Part shown: positions 35,171 through 44,310 of the stretch, piece by piece
Numbering within the stretch: the stretch's first letter is position 1
Layout of the letters: each line of letters opens with the position of its first letter
Assembly: GCF_042649045.1 (NCBI RefSeq)
Contig: NZ_JBHSEF010000009.1
Location: forward strand, 1-64,000
Direction: 5' to 3'
Length of the DNA: 64,000 nt
Origin: Chryseomicrobium palamuruense
GTDB lineage: Bacteria > Bacillota > Bacilli > Bacillales_A > Planococcaceae
The notes under the pieces: generated by a model
What the model was told of the DNA's origin: nothing
What the model saw: only the letters and a program-made list of their open reading frames with translations
Databases searched by the model: none
Made by a program: the position numbers and the translations under genes

Positions 35171-36469
35171 ATGACCAATTTACGCCCAGAAACGATTTTA
35201 CTTCACGGAGGACAACAGCCAGATCCAGTGACCGGTTCACGTGCAGTGCCGATCCACAAGACGACATCCTTTGTGTTCCAAAATACGGAGCATGCCCAAA
35301 ACCTATTTGGCTTAAAAGAAGCGGGGAACATCTATACGCGCATTGGTAATCCGACAGTAGACGTATTTGAGCAGCGTGTCGCTCAACTAGAAGAAGGAAC
35401 AGCAGCAGTTGCCTTATCTTCCGGCATGTCGGCGATTGCTTTTTCCATTCTGAACATTGCGGGGGCAGGAGACGAAATTGTAGCGGCTTCTAATCTTTAC
35501 GGCGGAACGTATAATCTATTCGCTCATACGCTTCCTCGCTACGGGATTACAGTGAAGTTTGTCGATGTGACGAACCCGGAAAACTTCCGTGCAGCAGTGA
35601 CACCAAATACGAAAGCCTTCTTTGCCGAGACGATTGGAAACCCAAGTCTACATGTCCTCGATATCGAAGCAGTAGCGTCTGTTGCTAATGAAATTGGCGT
35701 ACCTCTTCTCATAGATAATACGTTCGCAACACCGTACGGAACACAACCGATCAAGCATGGCGCCCACGTCGTGATTCATTCGGCAACGAAATGGATTGGT
35801 GGTCACGGGACGACCATTGGTGGTGTGGTTGTAGACGGAGGCAACTTTGACTGGAACAGTGATAAGTTTCCTGGTTTCACAGAACCAGACGTGACCTATA
35901 ATGGCCTTCGTTACGGCATCGATGTGGCTCAAGTTGCATTTGCTATCAAGTTGCGCGTCCAGCTTCTTCGTGATTTTGGTCCAGCCCTTAGTCCGGAAGC
36001 GGCGTTCTCATTTCTACAAGGACTCGAGACGCTACACCTACGTGTACCAAAACATAATGAGAATGCGCAAGCTGTTGCCGAATACCTGAAGCAGCATGAA
36101 GATGTGGAATGGGTCAACTACCCAGGACTTGAAGACCACCCGTCGCATGAACTAGCACAAAAGTATTTATCACAGGGAGCAGGATCGATCTTAACGTTTG
36201 GAGTCAGAGGAGGCAAAGAAGCAGGTCGTCTCTTGATTGACTCGATTCCACTGTTCTCTCACGTGGCGAATGTAGGGGATGCGAAATCATTGATCATCCA
36301 TCCAGCTTCAACCACACACCAACAGTTAGGAGAGGGAGAAGAACTGTTACGCTCAGGCGTTACTCCGGAACTGGTACGCTTATCGATTGGACTGGAGCAT
36401 ATCGATGATATTACAGAGGCACTCGACGCAGGTTTACAAGCCATTCGAAAAGCAGCACTTCCTGTCTAA
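35171..36469 (+). CDS. metY: O-acetylhomoserine sulfhydrylase
   Basis: 432-residue pyridoxal-phosphate enzyme that makes homocysteine from O-acetylhomoserine and sulfide in methionine synthesis. The PLP lysine is K207 in HSATKWIGGHG. The N-terminal ETILLHGGQ and the YTRIGNPTVD block are typical. It starts after AAAGGAGGAAG and is controlled by the SAM riboswitch upstream. metX, which would supply its substrate, is not adjacent. Confidence 0.95.
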   Translation: MTNLRPETILLHGGQQPDPVTGSRAVPIHKTTSFVFQNTEHAQNLFGLKEAGNIYTRIGNPTVDVFEQRVAQLEEGTAAVALSSGMSAIAFSILNIAGAGDEIVAASNLYGGTYNLFAHTLPRYGITVKFVDVTNPENFRAAVTPNTKAFFAETIGNPSLHVLDIEAVASVANEIGVPLLIDNTFATPYGTQPIKHGAHVVIHSATKWIGGHGTTIGGVVVDGGNFDWNSDKFPGFTEPDVTYNGLRYGIDVAQVAFAIKLRVQLLRDFGPALSPEAAFSFLQGLETLHLRVPKHNENAQAVAEYLKQHEDVEWVNYPGLEDHPSHELAQKYLSQGAGSILTFGVRGGKEAGRLLIDSIPLFSHVANVGDAKSLIIHPASTTHQQLGEGEELLRSGVTPELVRLSIGLEHIDDITEALDAGLQAIRKAALPV

Positions 36470-36590
36470 ATGTGTTTTTAAGAAAAACATTTGTCCTCTA
36501 TAGAAAGATTTTTCTTGTTTTCTGGGTCACAATCCTCTAGAATAGGAAAAATAACAGACATCGAGATTATCTTGAGTTGGAGGAATGGAC

Positions 36591-37577
36591 ATGGCAAAAC
36601 TACGAGCAGCAATTTTAGGATATGGAACAGTCGGGCAGGGGATTCATCGCATCCTGCAAGATAAGCGGGAAGAACTTCATCAGTCTCTTGGGCTGGATAT
36701 TGAAGTCGGCGCGATTCTTGTAAGTGATTTGGAGAAGGAACGACCTGCTGCACCAGGCGTCCGCTTCACCGATAACTTTGATGAGGTCTTGTCTATTCCA
36801 GGATTGCAAGTCGTGTTTGAAGCCATCGTCGGAGAAGAGCCAGCTTATGGGTACCTGTGCCGCGCTATTGACAAGGGCTGTCACGTCATCACTGCGAACA
36901 AAGTGATGTTCTCACGGTATCATATCGATTTACATGAACGTGCAAAAGCAAAAAATGTCTATATTGGTTACGAGGCGACGACTGCTGGCGGCGTCCCGGT
37001 CATTAAGACACTGAAAAATCTTTTGCAGGTCAACTCTGTCCACCGGATTCAAGGCATCTTGAACGGAACATCGAACTATATATTGACGTCGATGCGCACG
37101 GATAATAGCTCATTTGAAGATGCGCTCCGCGATGCACAGGCACTTGGGTATGCGGAAGCGGACCCGTACAATGACGTATCGGGAATGGATGCGTATCATA
37201 AACTGATGATTTTAAGTGCCCTCGCGTTCAGCGAACAACCGGATCGACAGGCAGTGGATGTGAAGGGAATCGATGCAATTACTTTGGAAGACGTGAAACG
37301 AGCGCAAGAAGAAGGACTCCGTTACCGTCATGTAGCGGAAATCATCCAGCACTCGAATGGGCGACTGGAAGCCTCCGTCGGTCCACAGCTTGTCGGTCCG
37401 GATCATCCACTCTACGCTATCGAAGGCGTCAACAATGCCGTTGCTGTCGACACGAACTACATTGGAACTCTGACACTTGTCGGCCCAGGCGCGGGTATGT
37501 ATCCAACCGCCAGCGTCATGGTCGAGGATTATGCGGAGATTATAGGGAAACGGGCGGGGTTTATGATTTCTATTTAA
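36591..37577 (+). CDS. hom: Homoserine dehydrogenase without ACT domain
   Basis: 328 residues, NAD(P)-binding motif GYGTVGQG near the start, signature GILNGTSNYILT and the catalytic region DPYNDVSGMDAYHK. It reduces aspartate semialdehyde to homoserine. The C-terminal regulatory ACT domain of the threonine-controlled enzyme (about 430 residues) is absent. In Bacillus such a short copy sits with metY/metX under S-box control, so this paralog probably serves methionine. The start at 36591 puts GGAGG at 7 bases; the ATG at 36585 would be too close. Confidence 0.93.
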   Translation: MAKLRAAILGYGTVGQGIHRILQDKREELHQSLGLDIEVGAILVSDLEKERPAAPGVRFTDNFDEVLSIPGLQVVFEAIVGEEPAYGYLCRAIDKGCHVITANKVMFSRYHIDLHERAKAKNVYIGYEATTAGGVPVIKTLKNLLQVNSVHRIQGILNGTSNYILTSMRTDNSSFEDALRDAQALGYAEADPYNDVSGMDAYHKLMILSALAFSEQPDRQAVDVKGIDAITLEDVKRAQEEGLRYRHVAEIIQHSNGRLEASVGPQLVGPDHPLYAIEGVNNAVAVDTNYIGTLTLVGPGAGMYPTASVMVEDYAEIIGKRAGFMISI

Positions 37578-37580
37578 CAT

Positions 37581-37760
37581 TAGATGTGGAGAACGCTCGT
37601 TCAGAAACCGTGAGCTAAGACGGGGGCTCCAAAAATGCGCCCTTTGCATTTCTGGAGGTCACGGATTAGTGAAGGGGTTTCTAGCGTTCGCAACTCGATA
37701 ATGCCAGATGTGAAGCGACCTGCTCCAGAAACTCCGAGAAAATCAGGCTTCTGAACACCT
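37581..37760. repeat. Dispersed repeat family 2, copy B (inverted)
   Basis: Reverse-complement segments of 19413-19646 appear here: GCGCCCTTTGCATTTCTGG, TAGTGAAGGGGTTTCTAGCG and AGATGTGAAGCGACCTGCTC followed by CAGAAACTCCGAGAAAATC. The block order is permuted relative to copy A, which indicates a modular repeat. Together with the next two entries it fills the gene-free stretch 37578-38180. Confidence 0.75.
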
Positions 37761-37787
37761 ACAGATGCTATGTATAGAGATGAACAA

Positions 37788-37832
37788 ATAGGGCTGTCCC
37801 ATGCTAGAAATAATGCATGGGCAGCCCTATTC
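37788..37832. terminator. Long hairpin, possible terminator or repeat end
   Basis: AATAGGGCTG(T)CCCATGC pairs with GCATGGGCAGCCCTATT: 17 bp with one bulged base and a 10-base loop. There is no clear T run on either side. Confidence 0.45.
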
Positions 37833-37894
37833 TTGTGATTCCATCTGTAAAGCTTTACCTTGCGTCTTTTCAAATTTTTTTGGGAAAGAAACAC

Positions 37895-38110
37895 TAGACA
37901 ATACGAGCGATTTGTCCGCTAATAAATGATGTTTTTCCTACAATACGCGCATCTTTTCCTACAATAAAATAACAACCCCACAAAAAACAAGATTCTTCCG
38001 ACAATCCAAGAGATTTCCCCTACAATTCTATGGTTTCTTCCGACAATCCTTTAGCTTGCCTCTAACTTTTCTCAAAATCAGAATACCCAAGTTCTTGCTC
38101 GCAAGATCTC
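37895..38110 (-). repeat. Dispersed intergenic element, copy 3 (with 21-base array)
   Basis: On the minus strand block A (about 38064-38108, AGCAAGAACTTGGGTATTCT then GATTTTGAGAAAAG) precedes an array. In plus coordinates the CAAT cores lie at 37941, 37962, 38002, 38023 and 38044, i.e. steps of 21, 40 (two decayed units), 21 and 21. Core sequence on the minus strand is ATTGTCGGAAGAA or ATTGTAGG. Stops occur in every frame. Confidence 0.7.
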
Positions 38111-38181
38111 CCTCATATCGCTCTAGGTGGAATCGTCTATGGACTTTTTCAAAGAAAAGTCCATTGCTAAAAAAGAAAAAT

Positions 38182-38212
38182 CCCCACTTTCTTTAAAGAA
38201 AGCAGGGACGTG
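38182..38212 (-). terminator. Terminator of lipoprotein gene
   Basis: Minus-strand CCCTGCTTTCTTTAAAGAAAGTGGGG hairpin (written across its loop; arms CCCTGCTTTC and GAAAGTGGGG) followed by ATTTTTC. Confidence 0.7.
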
Positions 38213-38214
38213 GT

Positions 38215-38766
38215 TTAATTCAGGCCTTCAATGATCTGTTCAGCAAAGCGTAATGCCTCATCTATCGTTTGATTTTGAGCCAAGTGATACTTTACAAGAT
38301 AACCGGCGCCTTCTTTATCAAAGCCGATGTAGGCAGTGTCGCGGGCGTGTCCAGGAATCACTGCAAAGTCCACTTCTTCACCTGCAATTTCACGAACTTC
38401 CGCTCGGTCCATTGAACCGTAGGTTTCCGGGAAAATGGTTAATTCCGCTAGTGGAGCATCTTTAAACAAGTCTCCTTGAATCAGTTGCAAATTATTTTGC
38501 TCTGCCCAGTTCTCTACAGTAAAGCCTTCCATTGGCTTTGTTGTTGTCTGGTAGATCAATTGAGCTGTTTGAATTTCTTCTGTTTCCGGGTCTTGCTCAA
38601 AGTAAGCCAGACCGATTTCGTGGTTTTGTAAAGATGGAATCGCCACGTCAGTACCGAATGCATCTTCTATTTGTTGTTCCACTTCATTCACTGGTTCGTT
38701 TGCTTCTTCGTCTTGGCATGCTGCGAGGAAAAGTGTGGCAGCACTGAGTATAAGCCATTTTTTCAT
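38215..38766 (-). CDS. Lipoprotein of unknown function
   Basis: 183 residues with a lipoprotein signal (MKKWLILSAATLFLAAC, lipobox LAAC, Cys17) and an acidic linker (QDEEANEPVNEVEQQIED). The rest is a mixed alpha/beta domain with no motif I can assign. It will be anchored on the outer face of the membrane. The gene stands alone between its own terminator and the convergent-free intergenic region before abgT. Confidence 0.75.
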   Translation of the reverse strand: MKKWLILSAATLFLAACQDEEANEPVNEVEQQIEDAFGTDVAIPSLQNHEIGLAYFEQDPETEEIQTAQLIYQTTTKPMEGFTVENWAEQNNLQLIQGDLFKDAPLAELTIFPETYGSMDRAEVREIAGEEVDFAVIPGHARDTAYIGFDKEGAGYLVKYHLAQNQTIDEALRFAEQIIEGLN

Positions 38767-38877
38767 GATGTTCGCTTCCCCCTCTATGCGCTACTTTATC
38801 ACTGATTGAAAAATCTGAAAAGGGGAAGGGAGACCTAAATTGCCGATTTTTCTAGTTTTGTGAGAAATTCGTGCATC

Positions 38878-38907
38878 AAAAAACCGACTCCCTAGAAAGA
38901 GAGTCGG
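38878..38907 (-). terminator. Terminator of abgT
   Basis: CCGACTC / GAGTCGG stem, followed on the minus strand by TTTTTTG. Confidence 0.8.
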
Positions 38908-38916
38908 ATTGATGAT

Positions 38917-40446
38917 TTATTCAGGCATATAAATTCCAGAACCTGGTCCTAAGTCGATGCCAAATGCCATCCATACGAATAGCATGATCGTCCACACGAC
39001 GAAGAAGGCTATCGAATATGGAAGCATTGTCGCAATCAACGTCCCAATGCCCACTTTTTTATCATACTTCTGAGCAAACGCAATTACGATTGCGAAGTAT
39101 GGCATCAGTGGAGAAATGATGTTTGTTGATGAATCGGCAATACGATACACAACCTGTGTTAGTTCTGGTGTGTAGCCAAGTTGCATCATGATAGGAACAA
39201 AGACCGGAGCCATGATTGCCCATTTAGCAGAGGCACTCCCGATAAACAGGTTGATGAATCCTGTAATCAATAAGAAAGCGATGATAAGTGGGTAGCCTGT
39301 GAAACCAGTATTCTCTAATAATTCTGCACCGTTTACAGCTAACACCAATCCAAGATTTGATGTCGTAAAGTATGCAACGAATTGTGCGGCTACGAACGCA
39401 AGCACGATGTAGGATCCCATTGTTTCCATCGTTTCAGATAGTTGGTTTGCTACATCTTTGTCATTGCGAATCGCTTTCGTGATGACACCATACACAAATC
39501 CAGGAACAATGAACAGAATCAAGATGACTGGTACAAGCACTTGGAAAAATGGAGCTGTGACAATATCTTCTACGCCAGCGCGAAGAGGTCCCCAAGAAGG
39601 AACAACAAGTAATGCTAAGCCGATTGCTACAACAATAATGGAAGCAAGCGCAGCCCACAGTCCTTTTTTCTCAAGAGCAGATAACGTATTTACTGTTTCT
39701 TTTACATCTCCTTTATAGGTACCAAGCCGAGGCTCAACGATCTTTTCTGTCACAAGGGTACCTACGATTGTAATCATAAATACAGATGCAAACATAAAGT
39801 AGTAGTTCATCGCATAGTTGATGCCTTCAGCATATTCCGGGTTTATAATAGCAGCTGCATCTTGCGTAAGTCCACCAAGAAGTGGGTCAAGTGATGTCAG
39901 TAACAAGTTAGCACTGAATCCACCAGATACCCCAGCGAAAGCCGCTGCAAGACCTGCAAGTGGATGGCGTCCTAAACCAGCAAACAGTACTGCACCAAGT
40001 GGTGTTAATACAACATATCCTGCATCCGCAGCCATAGAAGACATAACTCCACCAAATACTAATGCAGCTGTTAATAGTTGTTTTGGAACAGATGTCACTA
40101 GTCCGCGAAGAGCCGCACTGATAAGACCGGAACGCTCAGCAAGACCAATTCCTAGCATCGTCACAAGTACGGTACCAAGTGGGGCGAATCCAGTGAAGTT
40201 TGTTACCATACTTTGAAACAGGTACAGGATTCCTTCAGAGTTTAATAAGTTTTTAACCGTTAACGTTTCTCCCGGGTTCATCGGGTCTTCCACACTCACG
40301 CCAAGCGTTGAGAAAATCGCGGAAAGAACGAGGATGATCACAGAGAAAATTGCGAATAAGGTTACGGGATGCGGCAATTTATTCCCTGCGCGCTCGATAC
40401 CATCAAGGGAGCGAAGGATGAAGCCACGTTTTTTCGCAGTTTCCAT
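38917..40446 (-). CDS. AbgT family transporter
   Basis: 509 residues, about 12 membrane helices plus two re-entrant segments. Family motifs include ERAGNKLPHPVTLF at the start, AADAGYVVLTPLGA and GSASAKWAIMAPVFVPIMM. AbgT proteins import p-aminobenzoyl-glutamate or export sulfonamides/antimetabolites, so direction is undecided. The start is preceded by a GGAGGTTTTACA region. It is monocistronic. Confidence 0.92.
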   Translation of the reverse strand: METAKKRGFILRSLDGIERAGNKLPHPVTLFAIFSVIILVLSAIFSTLGVSVEDPMNPGETLTVKNLLNSEGILYLFQSMVTNFTGFAPLGTVLVTMLGIGLAERSGLISAALRGLVTSVPKQLLTAALVFGGVMSSMAADAGYVVLTPLGAVLFAGLGRHPLAGLAAAFAGVSGGFSANLLLTSLDPLLGGLTQDAAAIINPEYAEGINYAMNYYFMFASVFMITIVGTLVTEKIVEPRLGTYKGDVKETVNTLSALEKKGLWAALASIIVVAIGLALLVVPSWGPLRAGVEDIVTAPFFQVLVPVILILFIVPGFVYGVITKAIRNDKDVANQLSETMETMGSYIVLAFVAAQFVAYFTTSNLGLVLAVNGAELLENTGFTGYPLIIAFLLITGFINLFIGSASAKWAIMAPVFVPIMMQLGYTPELTQVVYRIADSSTNIISPLMPYFAIVIAFAQKYDKKVGIGTLIATMLPYSIAFFVVWTIMLFVWMAFGIDLGPGSGIYMPE

Positions 40447-40587
40447 TGTAAAACCTCCAAATCATATCACAATTCTGACAATTACCTGTAAAGGCATTTG
40501 TTTATTATAAGAAGAATTGCTTGGAATAGATAGTCATCTGCTAATATCCGGAATTGCAAAAGGATTGCGAATAGGGCAACAATAAAA

Positions 40588-40612
40588 ATCCCAGCCATCA
40601 ATTGGCTGGGTC
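40588..40612 (-). terminator. Terminator of excisionase-like gene
   Basis: Minus-strand CCCAGCC-AATTGAT-GGCTGGG followed by ATTTTTATTG. Confidence 0.8.
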
Positions 40613-40841
40613 AGTCTTCGTCTTTGATGTCAGGGTCTTCGGGAATCGGCGTGTTTCGCCATTCTTCAATCCAGGCTTTTACTTGCTCGAGCTGTTCAAA
40701 ATGACGCGTGAATTGGTCACTGTTGATCAGAAATTGCTCGCCATCATGAATGGCTTTGATTCGCCGTTCGAGGATGTAGCGACGCACTTGTTCTTCAGGC
40801 ATTTGAAGATGCGCGGCTGTTTCTTCAATCGTTCTATACAT
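40611..40841 (-). CDS. Excisionase-family helix-turn-helix protein
   Basis: 76 residues with the MerR/excisionase-like fold (TIEETAAHLQMPEEQVRRYILERRIKAIHDGEQFLINSDQF), i.e. the HTH_17 pattern of a helix-turn-helix plus a beta wing. A Trp-rich acidic tail follows. No integrase or phage gene is near, so it is more likely a small house regulator. AAGGAGGTCCGGCGAA precedes the ATG. It is divergent from the EamA exporter, which it might control. Confidence 0.75.
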   Translation of the reverse strand: MYRTIEETAAHLQMPEEQVRRYILERRIKAIHDGEQFLINSDQFTRHFEQLEQVKAWIEEWRNTPIPEDPDIKDED

Positions 40842-40907
40842 TTCGCCGGACCTCCTTGTATACTGAGTAGGATAAATTCAATTTGAGAGTGGCAAGGAGA
40901 GATTTCA

Positions 40908-41777
40908 TTGTCTAGTTTACCATATTTACTCGTCTTACTTGGAGCCATTCTCTGGGGAACAACAGGGACGGCACAGACGTTTTTACCGGATGACGCCCAT
41001 CCATTTGTGGTGGCAGCTGCTCGCTCAGCTGTAGGTGGCTTTACCCTACTCATTCCGCTTCTTATTATGAAGAAAATCAATTTCCGTACATGGACGTGGA
41101 GGGAAACGATTCTCGCCGCAGTATGTATTGGTCTTTTCCAGATGCTGTTCTTCAGTAGCGTTAAGCTGACGGGAGTAGCCATTGCGAGTGTTGTAGCCAT
41201 TGGCAGCGCACCGGTCTTCTCTGGTCTAGTTGAATGGTCGCTATTTAAACAACGTCCTACACGGATCTGGATGATTTCCACTGGGTTTGCATTACTTGGC
41301 TGTGTGTTCTTGTTCTTGAATTCCGGCGCGGTAACAGTCAATCCCGTCGGTGTCATGTTATCGCTGGGAGCCGGAATCGTCTTTGCCATCTATACAATGT
41401 CGAGTAAGTCTTTGGTGGCCAAACAAGATGCAGTAGCAGCTGTAGCCATGACATTCAGTGTAGCGGCCGTTCTGCTATCGCCATTCTATGTGATTAACGG
41501 TGCTGAGTGGACGATCGAACCTATGAATGCACTCGTTTTACTTTATCTCGGTATTGGCACAACAACATTTGCTTACATATTCTACACATCGGGCTTGCGG
41601 AAGATTCCATCGAGCTCTGCCCTGACTCTGTCTCTTGCTGAACCCACGACTGCAGCCATTCTTGGCGTTTTTATAGTAGGCGAAGTGTTCACATGGAATT
41701 CGTGGGTCGGTATTATCTTGCTTCTAGGAAGTATTGTCGTTCTTACCATCGGCGCGAAGTATACAACTAAACATTAG
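40908..41777 (+). CDS. EamA/DMT family transporter
   Basis: 289 residues, ten predicted helices forming two EamA repeats (first with LLGAILWGTTGTAQTF, second with TFAYIFYTSGLRKIPSSSA and the LAEPTTAAILGVFIVGE motif). These are metabolite or drug exporters of unknown substrate. Translation starts at TTG 40908, with AAGGAGA 7 bases upstream. A terminator follows. Confidence 0.88.
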   Translation: MSSLPYLLVLLGAILWGTTGTAQTFLPDDAHPFVVAAARSAVGGFTLLIPLLIMKKINFRTWTWRETILAAVCIGLFQMLFFSSVKLTGVAIASVVAIGSAPVFSGLVEWSLFKQRPTRIWMISTGFALLGCVFLFLNSGAVTVNPVGVMLSLGAGIVFAIYTMSSKSLVAKQDAVAAVAMTFSVAAVLLSPFYVINGAEWTIEPMNALVLLYLGIGTTTFAYIFYTSGLRKIPSSSALTLSLAEPTTAAILGVFIVGEVFTWNSWVGIILLLGSIVVLTIGAKYTTKH

Positions 41778-41783
41778 CTTACA

Positions 41784-41824
41784 CAACACCTCAACTGATT
41801 TCATACCGGTTGAGGTGTTCTTTT
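41784..41824 (+). terminator. Terminator of EamA gene
   Basis: ACACCTCAAC and GTTGAGGTGT arms with a 13-base loop, then TCTTTT. Confidence 0.85.
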
Positions 41825-41951
41825 GTGAGAATCCTGCATGCACTGTAACTCTTTGATGTAAGTTTAATGAAATTCAACATAGACCTGTACAAATCACCTG
41901 TCATTTTGAGATGATAGAAAAGTGTGAAAATTAAAATGAGGGGTCATAAAA

Positions 41952-43070
41952 ATGTTTCGCATGTTAAAAACACTATTTATTGTTGAGCGCACAGATAAAA
42001 AGACGCTCTTTGCATTGCTCGCCATTGCGATTTTTTCATTGGCAATCAGTATCTATTGCTATCAGACAGAGTTAGGAAATCCGATTGAACAGAAATCGAA
42101 TGAGTCTTTATCCGTAAAGGTCGCACTGAATAAATTCCAAGTGGTGGATGCGACAGAGAATGGTCCGGGGAGTCCGCTTTATAAAAATGTCGTCCAGCAA
42201 GACCATGCTTATACGAGACAAGGGATGTCGCTGAAAGTCAATCGTCCGGAACTGTATTTAGAATCTGCGCTACGTTTAACGCAACTTCGTAAAGATGCGT
42301 TCACGATGGACGAATACGACAAAGTAGCAGACATCATGCCACAGATGATCGAGAACGAACTAGATTATTACTACTATAGCTATCTATCGCAGCTTGAAGC
42401 ACCACCGCCATTTGCGGCGTATACATATACTCAGTTTTTAATGTATCTACTTGGATTTGTCGGAGCCTTTTGGTTTTTAGTCGTCGCCGTCTATTCTTCG
42501 AACATTATGATCGAAGATTTCCGCCATACGACACTCATTAAAGGCTACCCAATTGCATTTGATCGCTACGTATTGGCGAAAGTGCTCGTGACGTGGAGCG
42601 TTACCTGTCTCTTTCTCTTTACGCTGCTGTTATTTAGCTTACCGTACGGCTTCTTAGGGGAATGGGGAAGTCTCTCGAGCGTGATTGCGGTCTGGAACGG
42701 CGAAGTGGAGATCCATACGGTGCTTTCGTATAGTGGTTTCGCCATTGGATATATGCTCGTTTTATCTCTTGTCGCTATCGTCAGCTCAGTGATTTTGAAC
42801 GTGCTCGTCCGGAATGTCTACATCACCGTCTTTATCCAGCTCGGTTTAGTCGCTCTACCGATTATGTTTCCACGACTGGCGACACTCGTACCTTGGTATC
42901 CATATCACTATGTCAATTTTCCGTCTCTGTTGCGCGGAGAAAGTTTGATGGGTGCGTATCCTGCAGAGCTTTCTGCCTGGACGGGACTTGTCGTCTTGAC
43001 CATCTACTTGGTGCTCTTACTAGCCCTCGTCAAATGGTTCTTATCCAGCGGAAAATTACAACGGGTCTAA
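41952..43070 (+). CDS. ABC transporter permease 1
   Basis: 372 residues. A first helix near residues 20-42 is followed by a large extracytoplasmic loop (about 45-155), then five to six helices (LMYLLGFVGAFWFLVVAVY onward). The layout is that of ABC-2 type permeases. The next gene encodes a related permease, also with a large external loop, and the third gene the ATPase, so the three make a heterodimeric exporter. The substrate is unknown. Confidence 0.8.
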   Translation: MFRMLKTLFIVERTDKKTLFALLAIAIFSLAISIYCYQTELGNPIEQKSNESLSVKVALNKFQVVDATENGPGSPLYKNVVQQDHAYTRQGMSLKVNRPELYLESALRLTQLRKDAFTMDEYDKVADIMPQMIENELDYYYYSYLSQLEAPPPFAAYTYTQFLMYLLGFVGAFWFLVVAVYSSNIMIEDFRHTTLIKGYPIAFDRYVLAKVLVTWSVTCLFLFTLLLFSLPYGFLGEWGSLSSVIAVWNGEVEIHTVLSYSGFAIGYMLVLSLVAIVSSVILNVLVRNVYITVFIQLGLVALPIMFPRLATLVPWYPYHYVNFPSLLRGESLMGAYPAELSAWTGLVVLTIYLVLLLALVKWFLSSGKLQRV

Positions 43071-43083
43071 GGAGGGGACAGCT

Positions 43084-44298
43084 ATGTGGAATTTTATCAA
43101 ATGGGAAGCGCTACAATTCATGAACAACAAAAAGAATCAAGCCGTCTATATTATCCTTCTTCTTCTTAGTCTGTATTATGCGTTCGCTGTTGCACCGAAC
43201 TACGAGCCGATTGAAAAGGTGGACCGGGATGAGATGCAGGCGGCGTACGACACGCGGGAGGCATTTTTAGAAAGTGTTGAGGGGAGAGAAAATCTTCATC
43301 CCGAGGTTCTCTTTGCAGCCTCTGTTTTCGTGCCATGGAACGAAGTGGAGAAGAGACGGATTGATGCCCTTGATGAAGGGGACTTCGTCACCTATGCTTC
43401 GGCGACTGCAGAATGGTACAATTCGATGAATGATTTAATCATTCAGTACGGAGAAAATTTTTATTACAACCCGCTTTACTATTCATATGGCAACCGATTT
43501 GCTAAAGACGATGGCTTTTACGGCTACGGCTACGCAACGAGTCGTTACCAGGAATTTGCAGAAGGAAATCACGCACTTTCTATCGAGTTGTTTGAAGAGC
43601 GCACAGCATTACAAACGCTTCAACGGCTGTTAACGGATTTCTTGCCATTTGTAATCCTGATCAGCTGTATTTTGTTGACAGCAGATATTGTCTTAAAAGA
43701 CCGCCGCAATCCAAGTCTCGTCAAAGGGTTCCCGATTGCGGACTGGAAGCGCATGTTTGGGAAGGGCGTCGTCGCATTTATCGGTAGTCTAGTCGCCATT
43801 TTCCCATTAAGTGCAGGACTCTTCATCATTGGCCTGCGGGAAGGGTTTGGCGATTTCACGCTCGGTGTGCCCATTTACAATACAGACGTCACGATATTCA
43901 ATTTTACACCCAACATCTTTTCTCTGATGCCGATGTGGGAATTCCTGTTGAAGAACCTGGCCTTCTTATCGCTCTGGTTCGTTGCCTTGATTGCTGTGAT
44001 GATTCTGCTCAGCATCACCGTGCGGCTTGAGTTCATCAACATTGCTGTCGGGCTTGGCATTCTTTTCGTCGAGTTTCTCTATTTTGAACGAGCGGTCAGT
44101 CCGTTTACTGATGCCTATTGGTATCCGACCTCGTACGTACAGGTAGGGCAGGTCATTTCCGGCACCCGGGACTTCTTATACGCGTCCGAACTCTTTACTG
44201 TGGACCGCGGTGTGATGCTCGTTTCCGGAAGTGCAGCCATTTGTATCTTACTTATTCTACTGATCACGACCAATAAACGCTTTTCCTATACAAAGTAA
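43084..44298 (+). CDS. ABC transporter permease 2
   Basis: 404 residues with the same topology as the preceding permease: one helix (about 19-37), an external loop to about residue 175 rich in Tyr/Phe (YNPLYYSYGNRFAKDDGFYG), then about five helices. The shared SLVKGFPIADWKR / TLIKGYPIAFDRY cytoplasmic motif shows that the two permeases are paralogs. It begins 13 bases after permease 1 behind AAGGAGGGG. Confidence 0.8.
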   Translation: MWNFIKWEALQFMNNKKNQAVYIILLLLSLYYAFAVAPNYEPIEKVDRDEMQAAYDTREAFLESVEGRENLHPEVLFAASVFVPWNEVEKRRIDALDEGDFVTYASATAEWYNSMNDLIIQYGENFYYNPLYYSYGNRFAKDDGFYGYGYATSRYQEFAEGNHALSIELFEERTALQTLQRLLTDFLPFVILISCILLTADIVLKDRRNPSLVKGFPIADWKRMFGKGVVAFIGSLVAIFPLSAGLFIIGLREGFGDFTLGVPIYNTDVTIFNFTPNIFSLMPMWEFLLKNLAFLSLWFVALIAVMILLSITVRLEFINIAVGLGILFVEFLYFERAVSPFTDAYWYPTSYVQVGQVISGTRDFLYASELFTVDRGVMLVSGSAAICILLILLITTNKRFSYTK

Positions 44299-44310
44299 GG
44301 AGGGACCGAA

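Noticed and set aside
37895..38110. CRISPR array
   Set aside because: Regular spacing was considered, but units are only 21 bases with a short core and no repeat-spacer structure, and no cas genes exist in the window.
40611..40841. Excisionase of an integrated element
   Set aside because: The fold matches, but there is no integrase, attachment-site repeat or other phage gene around it.
40727..41389. 220-codon minus-strand frame opposite the EamA gene
   Set aside because: Overlaps both the excisionase-like gene and the EamA transporter, with low-complexity antisense composition.
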